Assembly: GCA_016710095.1 (NCBI GenBank) | Contig: JADJLL010000007.1 | Span: 62,001-126,000 of the forward strand | Direction of reading: 5' to 3' | Length of the DNA stretch: 64,000 nt | Source: Candidatus Eiseniibacteriota bacterium | GTDB taxonomy: Bacteria > Eisenbacteria > RBG-16-71-46 | In this document: positions 26,634 to 37,288 of the stretch, one piece after another | Numbering within the stretch: the stretch's first letter is position 1 | Layout of the letters: each line of letters begins with the position of its first letter | Position numbers and translations under genes: made by a program | Notes under the pieces: generated by a model | What the model was told of the DNA's origin: nothing | Seen by the model: only the letters and a program-made list of their open reading frames with translations | Database searches by the model: none

Positions 26634-27689
26634 ATGAGCGCTGTCCCCAAGGTCGGACGCATCCTGTCCGGCATGCGTCCCACCGGTCGCCTCCACCTGG
26701 GCAACTACGTGGGCGCGCTCGAGAACTGGGTGCGGCTCCAGGACGAGGGCTGGACGAACTATCACATGGTCGCCGACTGGCACATGCTGACGACCGGCTA
26801 CGAGCACACGAAGGATCTCCAGCAGCACACCTGGGACATGGTGCTCGACTGGCTGGCCGCGGGACTCGACCCGGCCAAGAGCGTGATCTTCGTGCAGTCC
26901 GCGGTGAAGGAGCACGCCGAGCTGCACCTGCTCTTCAGCATGCTGGTGAACAAGGGCCGCCTCGAGCGCATCCCGACGCTCAAGGAGCAGATCCGCGACC
27001 TCGGCATGGACGAGCAGACGATCTCGTACGGCCACCTCGGCTACTCCGTGCTGCAGGCCGCCGACATCCTGCTCTACCGCCCGACGCACGTGCCGGTCGG
27101 TGACGACCAGGTGCCGCACGTCGAGATCACGCGCGAGATCGCGCGCCGGTTCAACTTCCTTTACTGCCCGGAAGACGCGCCCGTGTTCCCCGAGCCCGAG
27201 GCCGCGGTCACCGCGTTCGGGCGCCTGCGCGGCCTCGACGGCAAGCGCATGAGCAAGTCGGTCGGCAACACGATCATGCTCGCGGAGGATCCGGCGGAGA
27301 TCGAGCAGAAGGTGCGGCAGGCGTACACGGATCCCAAGAAGATGCGCAAGGACGATCCGGGCCGCCCCGAAGCCGACGAAAGCGATGGACACCCGGGCTG
27401 CGTCGTGTGGGAGTATCACCGCAAGTTCAACGCCTCCGAGGCGGACGCCATCGCGGTCGAATGCCGCGCGGGCCGGCTCGGATGCGTCGCCGACAAGAAG
27501 CGCCTCTCCGCGGTCATGGCCGAAGTGCTGGGGCCGATCCGCGAGCGCCGCGAAAAGTGGGCCGCCGATCCCGACGCGGTGCGCGACGTGCTGTCCGACG
27601 GCACGAAGCGCGCGCGCGAAACGGCGCGCGAAACCATGGACCTGGTCCGGAGTGCGATGGGCGTGAAGTCCATCGTGGAGCCCGAGTGA
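26634..27689 (+). CDS. trpS: Tryptophanyl-tRNA synthetase
   Basis: The 351-residue class I synthetase charges tRNA-Trp. It has the HIGH-type motif PTGRLHLGNY near residue 18 and KMSKS as KRMSKSVGN near 205. GDDQVPHVEITREIARRFN is the typical tryptophan-pocket region. CGGAGG precedes the ATG and a clear promoter lies upstream. Its stop overlaps the scpA GTG (GTGA), giving a trpS-scpA-scpB operon. Confidence 0.97.
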   Translation: MSAVPKVGRILSGMRPTGRLHLGNYVGALENWVRLQDEGWTNYHMVADWHMLTTGYEHTKDLQQHTWDMVLDWLAAGLDPAKSVIFVQSAVKEHAELHLLFSMLVNKGRLERIPTLKEQIRDLGMDEQTISYGHLGYSVLQAADILLYRPTHVPVGDDQVPHVEITREIARRFNFLYCPEDAPVFPEPEAAVTAFGRLRGLDGKRMSKSVGNTIMLAEDPAEIEQKVRQAYTDPKKMRKDDPGRPEADESDGHPGCVVWEYHRKFNASEADAIAVECRAGRLGCVADKKRLSAVMAEVLGPIRERREKWAADPDAVRDVLSDGTKRARETARETMDLVRSAMGVKSIVEPE

Positions 27690-28678
27690 GCGACACGCAC
27701 GACGAACTCGACGCGGCCGGCGTGATCGGCACCGAACCCGAGTCGGCTTACGAGCCGACGGACGGGGAGGGCGTCGTCGTGGCCGAGGCCGAAGCACCGG
27801 GGTCCGTGGAGCGGCGAGCCGCGAGATTGCCGGACGCCGCAGGCGCCGGAGCCGCCGGCGGACGCGCGTCGAGCCCCGCCGCGCGTCAGCGCGAAGGCGA
27901 CGCGCTCGTGCGCGCGCCGCGCGCCAGCGTGAACATCAAGCTCGAGCGCTTCGAAGGCCCGCTCGACCTGTTGCTTCACCTGATCAAGCGCGACGAAGTC
28001 GACATCCACGACATCCCGATTGCGCACATCACTCAGCAGTACCTCGAGTACATCGAGCTCATGCGCCAGCTCGACCTCGACGTGGCCGGCGAGTTCATCG
28101 TCATGGCCGCGACGCTGATGCGCATCAAGGCAAAGATGCTGCTCCCCGTCCCGAAGGTGGACGAGGAAGAGGACGAAGGCGATCCGCGCGACGAGCTCGT
28201 CCAGCGCCTGATCGAATACCGTCTCTACAAGGAAGCGTCCGAAACGCTGAAGTCGCAGGAAGCGGTGCGCCGGTCCATCTTCGAGCGCGGCATGGTGCCG
28301 ACCGAGGACGACGCGGGCCCGCTGCCGCTGGCGCCGGCGACGCTCTTCGACCTCATCGACGCGCTCAACCGCGTCATGGCGCGCAAGCCGGAGCGCGTCG
28401 TCTACGAAGTGCGGACCGAGCTGTTCGACATCGAGGACAAGATGTCGCTCATCTACCGGACCGTCTGCGAAGGCGGCCGCCTGCACTTCTCGTCGATCAT
28501 GAGCCAGGCACGAGCCCGCATGGAAGTCGTGGTCTCGTTCATGGCGCTCCTCGAACTCGTGAAGCTCGGCCAGGTGATCGTCATCCAGGACGAGAACTTC
28601 GCCGACATCCTCATCATGCCGAAGCAGCCGGAAGGGAACGACACCGATGCCTCCGTCGAACCTGCGATCGGCGGTTGA
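27686..28678 (+). CDS. scpA: Segregation and condensation protein A
   Basis: This kleisin subunit of the SMC-ScpAB condensin contains the ScpA N-terminal signature FEGPLDLLLHLIKRDEVDI and the C-terminal winged helix (VVVSFMALLELVKLGQVIV). The 330 residues include about 80 extra N-terminal residues (acidic, then Ala/Gly-rich). The real start could be internal, but GTG 27686 overlaps trpS and no better start is seen. It overlaps scpB by 32 bases. Confidence 0.93.
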   Translation: MSDTHDELDAAGVIGTEPESAYEPTDGEGVVVAEAEAPGSVERRAARLPDAAGAGAAGGRASSPAARQREGDALVRAPRASVNIKLERFEGPLDLLLHLIKRDEVDIHDIPIAHITQQYLEYIELMRQLDLDVAGEFIVMAATLMRIKAKMLLPVPKVDEEEDEGDPRDELVQRLIEYRLYKEASETLKSQEAVRRSIFERGMVPTEDDAGPLPLAPATLFDLIDALNRVMARKPERVVYEVRTELFDIEDKMSLIYRTVCEGGRLHFSSIMSQARARMEVVVSFMALLELVKLGQVIVIQDENFADILIMPKQPEGNDTDASVEPAIGG

Positions 28679-29807
28679 AGCGCTGCTGTTCTCGTCGGAC
28701 CAGCCGGTGACGCTGGTCCTCCTGAGTGACGCGCTCGAATCGCCCGCCGAAGATGTGACCGCCGCCCTGCAGTCGCTGGGCGAGGAATATTCGTCGCGCT
28801 CCGCGGGAGTCGAGCTGCGCGAGATGGCCGGCGGCTGGGTGTTCACGACGGCGCCCGAGCAGAACGAGTGGGTCACGCGCATGCTGCGCGGCAAGCGCAA
28901 GATGCGCCTCTCGCGCGCCGCGCTCGAGACCATGGCGATCATCGCGTACAAGCAGCCGGTCACGAAGAGCGAGGTCGAGGCGATCCGTGGCGTCGACGCG
29001 AGCGGTGTGCTCGCGACGCTGCTCGAGCGCAACCTCGTCACGATCAAGGGCCGCTCGACCGTCGTCGGCCGCCCGCTGCTCTACGGCACCACCGACGAGT
29101 TCCTGAACTACTTCGGCCTGCGTGACCTGTCCGAGCTGCCGCGTCCGGAGGAACTCCGTGCGCTGGTCGCCGCGCGCGAGCCCGAGCAGATGGAAATGAT
29201 GGAGCTCGATCCCACGAGCGGCATGCCGCTCGCGCTGCCCGAAGGCGCCGAAGGCGTCGCTGCCGCGGCCGTCGCTGGCGAGCCCGACGCGCAGGCGCTG
29301 CTGGACGCGCCGGCCGAGGGCGCCGAGGCCTCCGCGGAAGAAGACGTCGAGGAGCTCGAGGCCGCGTCGGAAGACGAGGACGAGTTCGAAGACGACGATG
29401 ACGACGACGAGTACGACGACGACGAAGACGGCGACGACGACGAGGAAGAAGAGGAAGAAGAAGCACAGCTCTCGGACGAAGAGGCCGACGAGCGCTTCTC
29501 CATCGAAGACGCCGACGCCGCCATCGCCGCGGCCAACGCCGCGCGCGGCGAAGCCGTGCTCGCGATGGCGACGGACATGGACTCGGCTCGCGCCGACTTC
29601 GCCGGTCCCGGCGACGACGAAGACGACGACGACGAGGACTCGGACGACGACGAACTCGAAGATGACGACGAGTTCGAAGGCGACGACGACGACGACGAGT
29701 TCGACGATTCGTACGACGATGACGACGACGAAGAAGACGACGACGAGGATGAGGACGAAGACGACGATCGTCCCCACGCCTCGCTGACCGATCCCGAGGG
29801 CGTTTGA
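28647..29807 (+). CDS. scpB: Segregation and condensation protein B with a long acidic tail
   Basis: Residues 1-180 are a normal ScpB: two winged-helix domains with LSRAALETMAIIAYKQPVTK, EAIRGVD and GRPLLYGTTDEFL. Residues 180-386 are an extension that becomes almost pure Asp/Glu over two blocks (about 233-275 and 322-375). ScpB usually ends near residue 190-200, so this doubles the protein. Such a tail might mimic DNA or bind basic proteins. The ATG has GGAAGGG upstream and lies inside the end of scpA. Confidence 0.93.
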   Translation: MPPSNLRSAVEALLFSSDQPVTLVLLSDALESPAEDVTAALQSLGEEYSSRSAGVELREMAGGWVFTTAPEQNEWVTRMLRGKRKMRLSRAALETMAIIAYKQPVTKSEVEAIRGVDASGVLATLLERNLVTIKGRSTVVGRPLLYGTTDEFLNYFGLRDLSELPRPEELRALVAAREPEQMEMMELDPTSGMPLALPEGAEGVAAAAVAGEPDAQALLDAPAEGAEASAEEDVEELEAASEDEDEFEDDDDDDEYDDDEDGDDDEEEEEEEAQLSDEEADERFSIEDADAAIAAANAARGEAVLAMATDMDSARADFAGPGDDEDDDDEDSDDDELEDDDEFEGDDDDDEFDDSYDDDDDEEDDDEDEDEDDDRPHASLTDPEGV

Positions 29808-29832
29808 GCGGCAGCACGCCGCTCGCCGCCGC

Positions 29833-30342
29833 GTGACGCGCATGACCCGGACAGCGGATCACTGGATCCGCACGCTGGCCTTGCAGCCGCATCCCGAAGG
29901 GGGATGCTTCCGCGAGACGTGGCGCAGCCCCGAGCGCGCGGAAGCGGTGGGGCTGCCGGAGCGTTTCGCCGGACCGCGCTCGCTCGGCACGTCCATCTTC
30001 TACCTGCTGCGTTCGGGCGAGCGTTCGCGCCTGCACCGGCTGCTCGCCGACGAGGTGTGGCACTTCCACGACGGCGGCGGGCTGCGCCTGCACGTCCTGG
30101 CGCCCGGCGACGTCTACAGCGAGCTGAAGCTCGGGCTGGACGTCGAGGCGGGGGAGCTGCCGCAGGTGGTGGTGCCGAACGGCTGCTGGTTCGCGGCCGA
30201 GACGGCGCCGGGCGTCGAGTACGCGCTGGTGGGATGCGCGGTCGCGCCGGGTTTCGAGTACGGTGATTTCGAATTGGGCGACCGCGAGATGCTGCTCGCC
30301 GCCCATCCGCGGCACCAGGAATTGGTGCTGCGCTTCACGTGA
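29833..30342 (+). CDS. Cupin, DUF985 family
   Basis: The 169-residue cupin carries the DUF985 pattern: LALQPHPEGGCFRETWRS at the start, SIFYLLRSGERSRLHRL, the histidine pair DEVWHFHDG, and later VGCAVAPGFEYGDFELG. Members bind a metal; function is not known with certainty. GTG 29833 or ATG 29842 could be the start and neither has a clear ribosome site. It precedes the pseudouridine synthase by 14 bases. Confidence 0.85.
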   Translation: MTRMTRTADHWIRTLALQPHPEGGCFRETWRSPERAEAVGLPERFAGPRSLGTSIFYLLRSGERSRLHRLLADEVWHFHDGGGLRLHVLAPGDVYSELKLGLDVEAGELPQVVVPNGCWFAAETAPGVEYALVGCAVAPGFEYGDFELGDREMLLAAHPRHQELVLRFT

Positions 30343-30356
30343 GGCGGGAGAGCGAC

Positions 30357-32588
30357 ATGTCCATCCGTTTGAACAAGCTCATGGCGAATCGCGGTGTCGG
30401 TGCGCGACGCAAGTGTGACCTCCTGATCCAGGAAGGACACGTGCGCGTGAACGGCCGCTTGGTGACCGAGCCCGGCACCACGGTCGAGGAACAGCGCGAC
30501 CGCGTCGAAGTCAACGGACGGCCGCTCCCCGGCAAGCAGAAGCTTGGTTACTGGGTGATCAACAAGCCCGTCGGCGTGATCACCACGCTCGACGATCCGC
30601 ATGGCCGGCCGACCATCGTGTCGTTCCTGCCGCGTGGCGTGCGGCTGTTCCCGGTCGGGCGTCTCGACGCCGACACGAGCGGCCTGCTGCTGCTCACGAA
30701 CGACGGCGATCTCGCGCACAAGCTCATGCATCCGCGCTACGGCGTGAAGAAGTTCTATCGCGTGCGGCTCGATCGCGAGCCCACGAAGGGCCAGCTCGCG
30801 AAGCTCGAGCACGGTGTCGAGTTCGAGCCCGGTGTGGTGAGCGCGCCCGCGCGAGCGAGCCGCATCGATCCCGGTTTCGACGCGATCATGATCGAGGTCG
30901 TCATTCACGAAGGCCGCTTCCGGCAGGTGCGCCGCATGTGCGAAGCCGTCGGGATGCGCGTGATCGGCCTGCACCGCACGGGCTACGGTCCGATCCGTCT
31001 CGGGCCCCTTTCGCGCGGCATGTTCCGCGAACTGTCCGAGGAAGAAGTCGAGCGCCTGAAGAAGGCGTGCTCGCGTCCGGCGAACCGCGCGGGGTTCGGA
31101 GGTGGTGTCGCCGCCGAAGGTGGCAAGCCCGGCCGCGGCAAGACCGCGGCGTTCGGCGCGCCGCCGGCGAAGCCTCGTCCGCAGGAGGCGCGTCGCGAGA
31201 TGGCGCCCAGCGAGCCCGAGGACGACGACGAGGAGGAGTTCGAGGAAACCTGGATCGCCGGCGGGGGATTCAATCCCGCCGAGGACGACGGGCCGGACGA
31301 GGGTGACGCGGCGGAAGCCGTGTGGCCCGCGCGTGCGGGTGGCCGTCGTGGCGATGCCGGTTTCGCGGCCGACGACGCCCCGAAGAGCGCGAAGGGCGCG
31401 AAGGCGCCGAAGGCGCCGAAGGCGACCAAGTTGCCTTCGCGTGCGGTCGCACCGTCGCGCGCCGTGACGGCGCCGATGAAGCCGCGCGATCGCTCGACCC
31501 GTGCCGACGGCGCCATGCCGTGGCACTCCGACGAGTACCGCCGTGGGCCTGCGGCCCCGTCGAGGGGCGCGGCCGCGGCCGAGCCTGCCGGCGCGGGCAA
31601 GGGCCGTCGCGCGCAGAAGCGCGAGGCCGAGCAGCGCCGCGTGGATCGCGAAGCGGCTCCGCCGGAGTCGCGCGATCGTGCGCGCGCGCTCGAGCGCGTG
31701 CGCCTGAAGGGCCAGCGCAAGTTCGATCGCAAGGAAGGCCGCGAGCGTTCGACGCCGGTCGACGGACCGATCCGTCGCTTCGGCGATCGTCCGGTGCCGG
31801 GCCGGTTCAAGCCGCGCGGAGAAGATCGTCCGGCGCGCACGGGCGGCAGCAACCGTCCCGCGCGCCCGACGGGCGCCGATCGTCCGGTGCGCGCTTCGGT
31901 CGGCCGTCCCACGGGACCGCGCGCGAGCGCGTTCGGTACGCGTGGGGGCGAGGGCCGCGATTTCGGCCAGCGCCGTCCCGAGACTCCGCCGCGTCGCGGG
32001 TTCCCGCCGCGTGGTGGTGACGATGCGCCGCGCCGTGGCGGCTTCGCGCCGCGCGCCGGCGGTGACGCTCCTCCGCGCCGTGGCGGTTTCGCGCCGCGCG
32101 CCGGCGGTGACGCTCCTCCGCGCCGTGGCGGCTTCGCGCCGCGCGCCGGCGGTGACGCTCCTCCGCGCCGTGGCGGCTTCGCGCCGCGCGCCGGCGGTGA
32201 CGCTCCTCCGCGCCGTGGCGGCTTCGCGCCGCGTGGGGACGACGGTCCGCCGCGTCGTGGCGGGACCGTCGGTCGTCCGGCCGGGCGCCCGGCGGCCGGT
32301 CGTCCGGCCGGTCCGCGTGGCACCACGTCCGCTCCGCGTGGCCGCTTCGGCGCCGTACCCGCACGCCGGGAGGGACCGCCCTCGCGCGGTCCTCGTGCCG
32401 GTGGGGACAGCCCGCGTCGTGGCTCGTTCGGCGCTCCCGATCGTGCCGATCGTGGCGCTGCACCGCGGGGCAAATCCCCCCGTGGCGGCCGTCCGGTTGG
32501 GGGCCGTGACGCAGGCAGGCCCGCGCGTGACGCGGGACCGCGCCCGCGCGCCGGTCGCGACAGCGGTCCGGGGCGTCGTCGCAACTGA
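30357..32588 (+). CDS. RluB/RsuA-type pseudouridine synthase with a 500-residue disordered basic tail
   Basis: Residues 1-240 form a complete enzyme: S4 RNA-binding domain (NKLMANRGVGARRKCDLL) and catalytic domain with GRLDADTSGLLLLTNDG containing the catalytic Asp. The rest, to residue 743, is low-complexity: an acidic patch at about 285-300, Ala/Lys stretches, then an Arg/Gly/Pro-rich part with four tandem copies of RRGGFAPRAGGDAPP. Family members are about 250-300 residues, though short RG tails are known. It probably modifies 23S rRNA, with the tail adding RNA affinity. GGCGGGAG precedes ATG 30357. Confidence 0.9.
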   Translation: MSIRLNKLMANRGVGARRKCDLLIQEGHVRVNGRLVTEPGTTVEEQRDRVEVNGRPLPGKQKLGYWVINKPVGVITTLDDPHGRPTIVSFLPRGVRLFPVGRLDADTSGLLLLTNDGDLAHKLMHPRYGVKKFYRVRLDREPTKGQLAKLEHGVEFEPGVVSAPARASRIDPGFDAIMIEVVIHEGRFRQVRRMCEAVGMRVIGLHRTGYGPIRLGPLSRGMFRELSEEEVERLKKACSRPANRAGFGGGVAAEGGKPGRGKTAAFGAPPAKPRPQEARREMAPSEPEDDDEEEFEETWIAGGGFNPAEDDGPDEGDAAEAVWPARAGGRRGDAGFAADDAPKSAKGAKAPKAPKATKLPSRAVAPSRAVTAPMKPRDRSTRADGAMPWHSDEYRRGPAAPSRGAAAAEPAGAGKGRRAQKREAEQRRVDREAAPPESRDRARALERVRLKGQRKFDRKEGRERSTPVDGPIRRFGDRPVPGRFKPRGEDRPARTGGSNRPARPTGADRPVRASVGRPTGPRASAFGTRGGEGRDFGQRRPETPPRRGFPPRGGDDAPRRGGFAPRAGGDAPPRRGGFAPRAGGDAPPRRGGFAPRAGGDAPPRRGGFAPRAGGDAPPRRGGFAPRGDDGPPRRGGTVGRPAGRPAAGRPAGPRGTTSAPRGRFGAVPARREGPPSRGPRAGGDSPRRGSFGAPDRADRGAAPRGKSPRGGRPVGGRDAGRPARDAGPRPRAGRDSGPGRRRN
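32031..32240 (+). repeat. 45-bp tandem repeat inside the pseudouridine synthase gene
   Basis: Four near-identical 45-bp units encode RRGGFAPRAGGDAPP, followed by a partial fifth. Being a multiple of three and almost identical at the DNA level, the array is recent and copy number could vary. Confidence 0.9.
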
Positions 32589-32600
32589 AACAATGATTGA

Positions 32601-32657
32601 GGTTGTGGGTTCTCCCGCAACCATCGCGCGAACTCCGCGGCGGGCTTCGGCCCGCCG
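32601..32657 (+). terminator. Two consecutive hairpins after the pseudouridine synthase gene
   Basis: GGTTGTGGG pairs with CCCGCAACC (32601-32622), and CGGCGGGC-TTCG-GCCCGCCG (32638-32657) has a stable tetraloop. Neither has a T-run. Confidence 0.5.
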
Positions 32658-32864
32658 CCCATTCGCGGAACGATTCGTGCGGTAGATCTCATTCGAGTGA
32701 TACCCACCGGCGGTGCGCACGACGTGCCCGTCCTTGATTCCCCTCGCAGGCCTTCCGAGCTCGGACGCTCCCGGCCCATTGCGAGACCCGTGCGCCTCGA
32801 CCTGTTGAAGAACGCGGAGAAACCGGGAACGGCACCGCCCCCTGTCGGGGTAGTGACATCCGTC

Positions 32865-33359
32865 ATGTACGTCCCCGGTGAAGCGAGGGTGGTGCCCTCA
32901 CCGCGCCGGGCGGGAAACTCCTGGCGACGCGCGGTGCTGGTGCTGCTGGCCGCGTGCTCGCTGCTCGGGCAGGGCGAACGCTTCCGGGTGGATCCTCGTT
33001 TCCGTAGTCCCAGCGCGACGTTGCTCGCGTACTGGGAGGCGCTGCGTCAGGGCGACGGAGACGGCGCCTACGAGTGTTTCGTCGAAGGCCGCCACGAGCT
33101 GCCGATGCCCGGAGCGCTGTGGTTCCTCCCGCCGACGGACGACCTGTGGCTGGCCGGATTCCGGTCGCTGCCGGTCACCTCGGGCCGTGTCATGGTGACG
33201 TACGAGGTGCATTACCGGCCCAGGGGCTCCGGCGAGGAGCGGATGTTCAAGACGGGTAGCGAGCTCGTTCGCTCGCACGGCGAGTGGCGGATTTCGCAGC
33301 CGCTCGGCGAGGTCAGCATGCCCGAGTGGAAAGGCGTCCCCGGACCGATTGACACGTGA
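32865..33359 (+). CDS. Putative lipoprotein
   Basis: From ATG 32865 the product is 164 residues. A basic stretch (RRAGNSWRR) is followed by LVLLAAC, a lipobox. The mature part (ATLLAYWEALRQGDGDGAYECF onward) resembles NTF2-like or DUF4878 domains of small secreted proteins. The frame is open upstream to 32697 but that part lacks a signal peptide at its start; GTG 32853 is another option. The stop is 98 bases before the PorV-like gene, whose promoter overlaps its end. Confidence 0.55.
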   Translation: MYVPGEARVVPSPRRAGNSWRRAVLVLLAACSLLGQGERFRVDPRFRSPSATLLAYWEALRQGDGDGAYECFVEGRHELPMPGALWFLPPTDDLWLAGFRSLPVTSGRVMVTYEVHYRPRGSGEERMFKTGSELVRSHGEWRISQPLGEVSMPEWKGVPGPIDT

Positions 33360-33378
33360 CGAGCCGCACTCCTAACCT
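33349..33378 (+). promoter_or_regulatory. Promoter of the PorV-like gene
   Basis: TTGACA, an 18-base spacer and TAACCTGC lie 80 bases before the ATG. Confidence 0.6.
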
Positions 33379-33457
33379 GCCGCGCACGAAATCCAAGCCT
33401 GCGCGGCAAGCGGGACGGCATTTCGATCACACATCCGGAGCCCACACGAGGAACTGC

Positions 33458-34579
33458 ATGACGCGCTTGTTCGCCCGTGTTTTCGCGGTCGCCGCTGTCG
33501 CCGCCGTGCTCGCGTCACCCGCGAGCGCCACCAAGTACGCCGGCGAGTTCATGAAGATCCCGGTCGGCGCGCGCGCCGTGGGCATGGGCAGCGCGTTCAC
33601 CGCGGTCGCCGACGACGCCACCTCGCCGTACTGGAACCCCGCGGGCATGGTGTACCTGCCGTATCGCGAGGCGTTCCTCCAGCACGCCGAGCAGTTCGGC
33701 TCGCTCGTCAATCACGACTTCGGCGGCGTCGTCATGCCGCTCAAGACCACCGAGGATCACCGCGCCGCGATCGGCGTCGCGCTCACCTGGGTGGGCGTCA
33801 CCGACATTCCGATCACGCCGCGGCCGGGTGGTCTCGCGCCGGGGCAGTGGCTCGACTACGGCACGGACAACGATCCGAGCACGCCCGACGCGGACGGCAC
33901 GCAGGGCAACGGCAAGTGGGACCGCGGCGAGCGCCTGCTGCTGAGCGCCGAGGACCTCTACATGGCGAGCAGCACCGACCTCGCGCTGCAGGTCTCGTAC
34001 GCCCAGCAGCGCGGACGGCACTGGGCGTTCGGCGGCACGGTGAAGTTCGTCCGCCAGAGCATTCCCGACTCGGTGTTCGCCGAGCACGCGACCAGTTTCG
34101 GCGCGGGCCTCGACGCCGGCGCGATCTACATGGTCAACGATGCCGTCACGCTCTCGGCCGTCATGCACGACCTCACGACCACGTACATCAGCTGGAACAG
34201 CGGCGTGCGCGAGTTCGTCGCGCCGACGATGGTGACCGGCTCGAGCTTCAACTTCTCGCCCGCGCCCAACCAGGCGCTGACGTGGGCGGTGGATCTCGGC
34301 TGGAACTTCGAAGGGCGGAAGTTCGACAGCCAGGTCAAGATGGGCCCGGTCACCGCGGACCTGCACACCGGTCTCGAGTACTGGTATCGCAGCACGCTCG
34401 CGCTGCGCAGCGGGCTTTCCGGCAAGGACCTCACGTTCGGCGCCGGCGTGCGCTACCGCCATTTCGGCGTGGACTACGCTGCGTCGCTCAACCGGTTCTT
34501 CGCGGCGGACGACCCGAACTTCCCGGACGACAAGAACCTCGACGCGACCCATCTCGCATCGGCGTCGTTCAGCTGGTGA
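33458..34579 (+). CDS. PorV/PorQ family outer-membrane protein
   Basis: The 373-residue protein begins with a signal peptide (VFAVAAVAAVLASPASA) followed by the family signature EFMKIPVGARAVGMGSAF and ATSPYWNPAGM. Alternating strands run to the end (DATHLASASFSW), consistent with a FadL-like barrel. In Bacteroidota PorV is part of the type IX secretion shuttle and PorQ is related; this gene may do the same for proteins with T9SS-type tails such as the product of 57446-60685. CACGAGGA is the ribosome site, and a promoter and a terminator flank the gene, so it is monocistronic. Confidence 0.85.
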   Translation: MTRLFARVFAVAAVAAVLASPASATKYAGEFMKIPVGARAVGMGSAFTAVADDATSPYWNPAGMVYLPYREAFLQHAEQFGSLVNHDFGGVVMPLKTTEDHRAAIGVALTWVGVTDIPITPRPGGLAPGQWLDYGTDNDPSTPDADGTQGNGKWDRGERLLLSAEDLYMASSTDLALQVSYAQQRGRHWAFGGTVKFVRQSIPDSVFAEHATSFGAGLDAGAIYMVNDAVTLSAVMHDLTTTYISWNSGVREFVAPTMVTGSSFNFSPAPNQALTWAVDLGWNFEGRKFDSQVKMGPVTADLHTGLEYWYRSTLALRSGLSGKDLTFGAGVRYRHFGVDYAASLNRFFAADDPNFPDDKNLDATHLASASFSW

Positions 34580-34598
34580 GTTGACCGCTTACTCGACG

Positions 34599-34637
34599 CG
34601 CCCGCGAGCCACCCGCTCGCGGGCGTTCTCGTTTCGG
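34599..34637 (+). terminator. Rho-independent terminator
   Basis: CGCCCGCGAGC pairs with GCTCGCGGGCG, followed by TTCTCGTTTC, just after the PorV-like gene. Confidence 0.85.
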
Positions 34638-34646
34638 GGCTTCGCC

Positions 34647-34676
34647 TTGACCGCGCTTCGCGCCAGTCATTAGTGT
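34647..34676 (+). promoter_or_regulatory. Promoter of the glgC pair
   Basis: TTGACC, an 18-base spacer, then TAGTGTGC, 54 bases before the first glgC-type ATG. Confidence 0.6.
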
Positions 34677-34729
34677 GCGAGCGCGTGTTTCAGCGGCTTT
34701 CCGAACGATCTCAGGGAGAGTGGTTCGCG

Positions 34730-35986
34730 ATGCGAAACGTGATGGCGTTGATCCTGTCCGGCGGCGGAGGAGAGCGCCTCGGCGTACTCTCGGCCGAGCG
34801 CGCGGTGAGTGCCTTGCCGTTCGGCGGCAAGTATCGCGTCATCGATTTCTCGCTGAGCAACTGCTGCCATTCGGGCATCGGCCAGGTCGGCGTGCTCGCG
34901 CAGCATGCGCCGGCTTCGCTCAACGATCACATCGGCGCGGGACGCCCGTGGGACCTCGACCGCCGCCAGGGCGGCGTCGTCATCCTGCAGCCGTACCAGA
35001 CGCGCTCTCACGCGGGCTGGTACCGCGGAACGGCCGACGCGATCACGCAGAACTGGAGCTACCTCGAGGAGCGCCGTCCCGAGCGAGTGCTCGTGCTGTC
35101 GGGCGATCACGTCTATCGCATGGACTATCGCGCGCTGTTCCTGGCGCACGAGCAGCGCGGCGCGGCGGTGACGCTCGCCGTGCACGCGGGTGCCGTCCGA
35201 CCAGACGCGGCGCTTCGGCATGGTGACCATGGACCGCGGCGGCCGCGTGCGCACGCTCGAGGAGAAGCCCGAGCGCAGCGCCGCCACGCACGCCTCGATG
35301 GGCATCTACGTGTTCGAGTTCGAAGTGCTCGGCGAAATGCTGCGCACGCGCCCGGTGGATCTCGTGCTCGACGTGCTGCGTCCGCTCGTGGACGCGGGCG
35401 AGCGCGTGTACGCGCACGAGTTCAACGGCTTCTGGGAAGACGTCGGCACCGTGGCGTCGTACTACCGCGCGAGCATGGAACTCGTGCAGCCCGAGCCGCG
35501 CTTCCAGCTGCACGACGTTCGCTGGCCGATCCTCACGCGCGACGAAGAGCGTCCCGCGGCGATCGTCTCGGGCAACGCGCAGATCGAGGACAGCCTGATC
35601 GCGAACGGCTGCCGTATCGATGGGCAAGTGCAGCGCTCGATCCTGTTCCCGGGCGTCTCGGTCGGACGCGGCGCCACGATCACCGACGCCGTCGTCATGG
35701 CGGACACCGTGATCGAGCCGGACGCGCGCATCGACCGCGCGCTGCTCGACAAGTACGTGCGTGTGGGAGAGGGCGCGATCGTCGGCGACGGCGAGGAGCG
35801 CGGCCCGAGCGAACTGTCGTGGCTCTCGAACCTCGTGCTCGTGGGCAAGGACGCGTGGATCCCGCCGGGCGGCCGCGTGATGCGCCCCGCGCAACTGGGC
35901 GTCGGCGGACGTTACGAAGACTTCGTGGACGGTGTCGTGCCTTCGGGCACGCTGGTCGGGAACCGCCGTTGGTTCGAGGAGCTGCG

Positions 35987-35990
<4 letters not shown>
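34730..35990 (+). CDS. ADP-glucose pyrophosphorylase-like protein, degenerate (GlgD-like), frameshifted
   Basis: The first of two tandem GlgC-type genes. The nucleotide loop reads LSGGGGERLGVLSAERAVSA, so the RAKPAV motif of active enzymes has become RAVSAL and its lysine is lost. Other motifs remain (FGGKYRVIDFSLSNC, WYRGTADAI, SGDHVYRMDY). At about 35187-35189 an extra G shifts the frame; the second part continues VPSDQTRRFGMVTMD and ends with a left-handed beta-helix domain. If the indel is an error the protein has about 420 residues and resembles the regulatory GlgD partner of Firmicutes. GGGAGAG precedes the ATG, and the stop overlaps glgC by ATGA. Confidence 0.8.
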
Positions 35991-37264
<1,274 letters not shown>

Positions 37265-37288
37265 CGTCCGCACCTCGCCGCAAACGAA

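Noticed and set aside
32031..32240. Tandem repeat considered as a CRISPR array
   Set aside because: Units are directly adjacent without spacers and encode RRGGFAPRAGGDAPP within an open gene.
30114..32720. Long minus-strand open frame antisense to the pseudouridine synthase gene
   Set aside because: It is rich in Arg, Thr and Ala with no domains, and arises from the codon bias of the repeat-rich sense gene.
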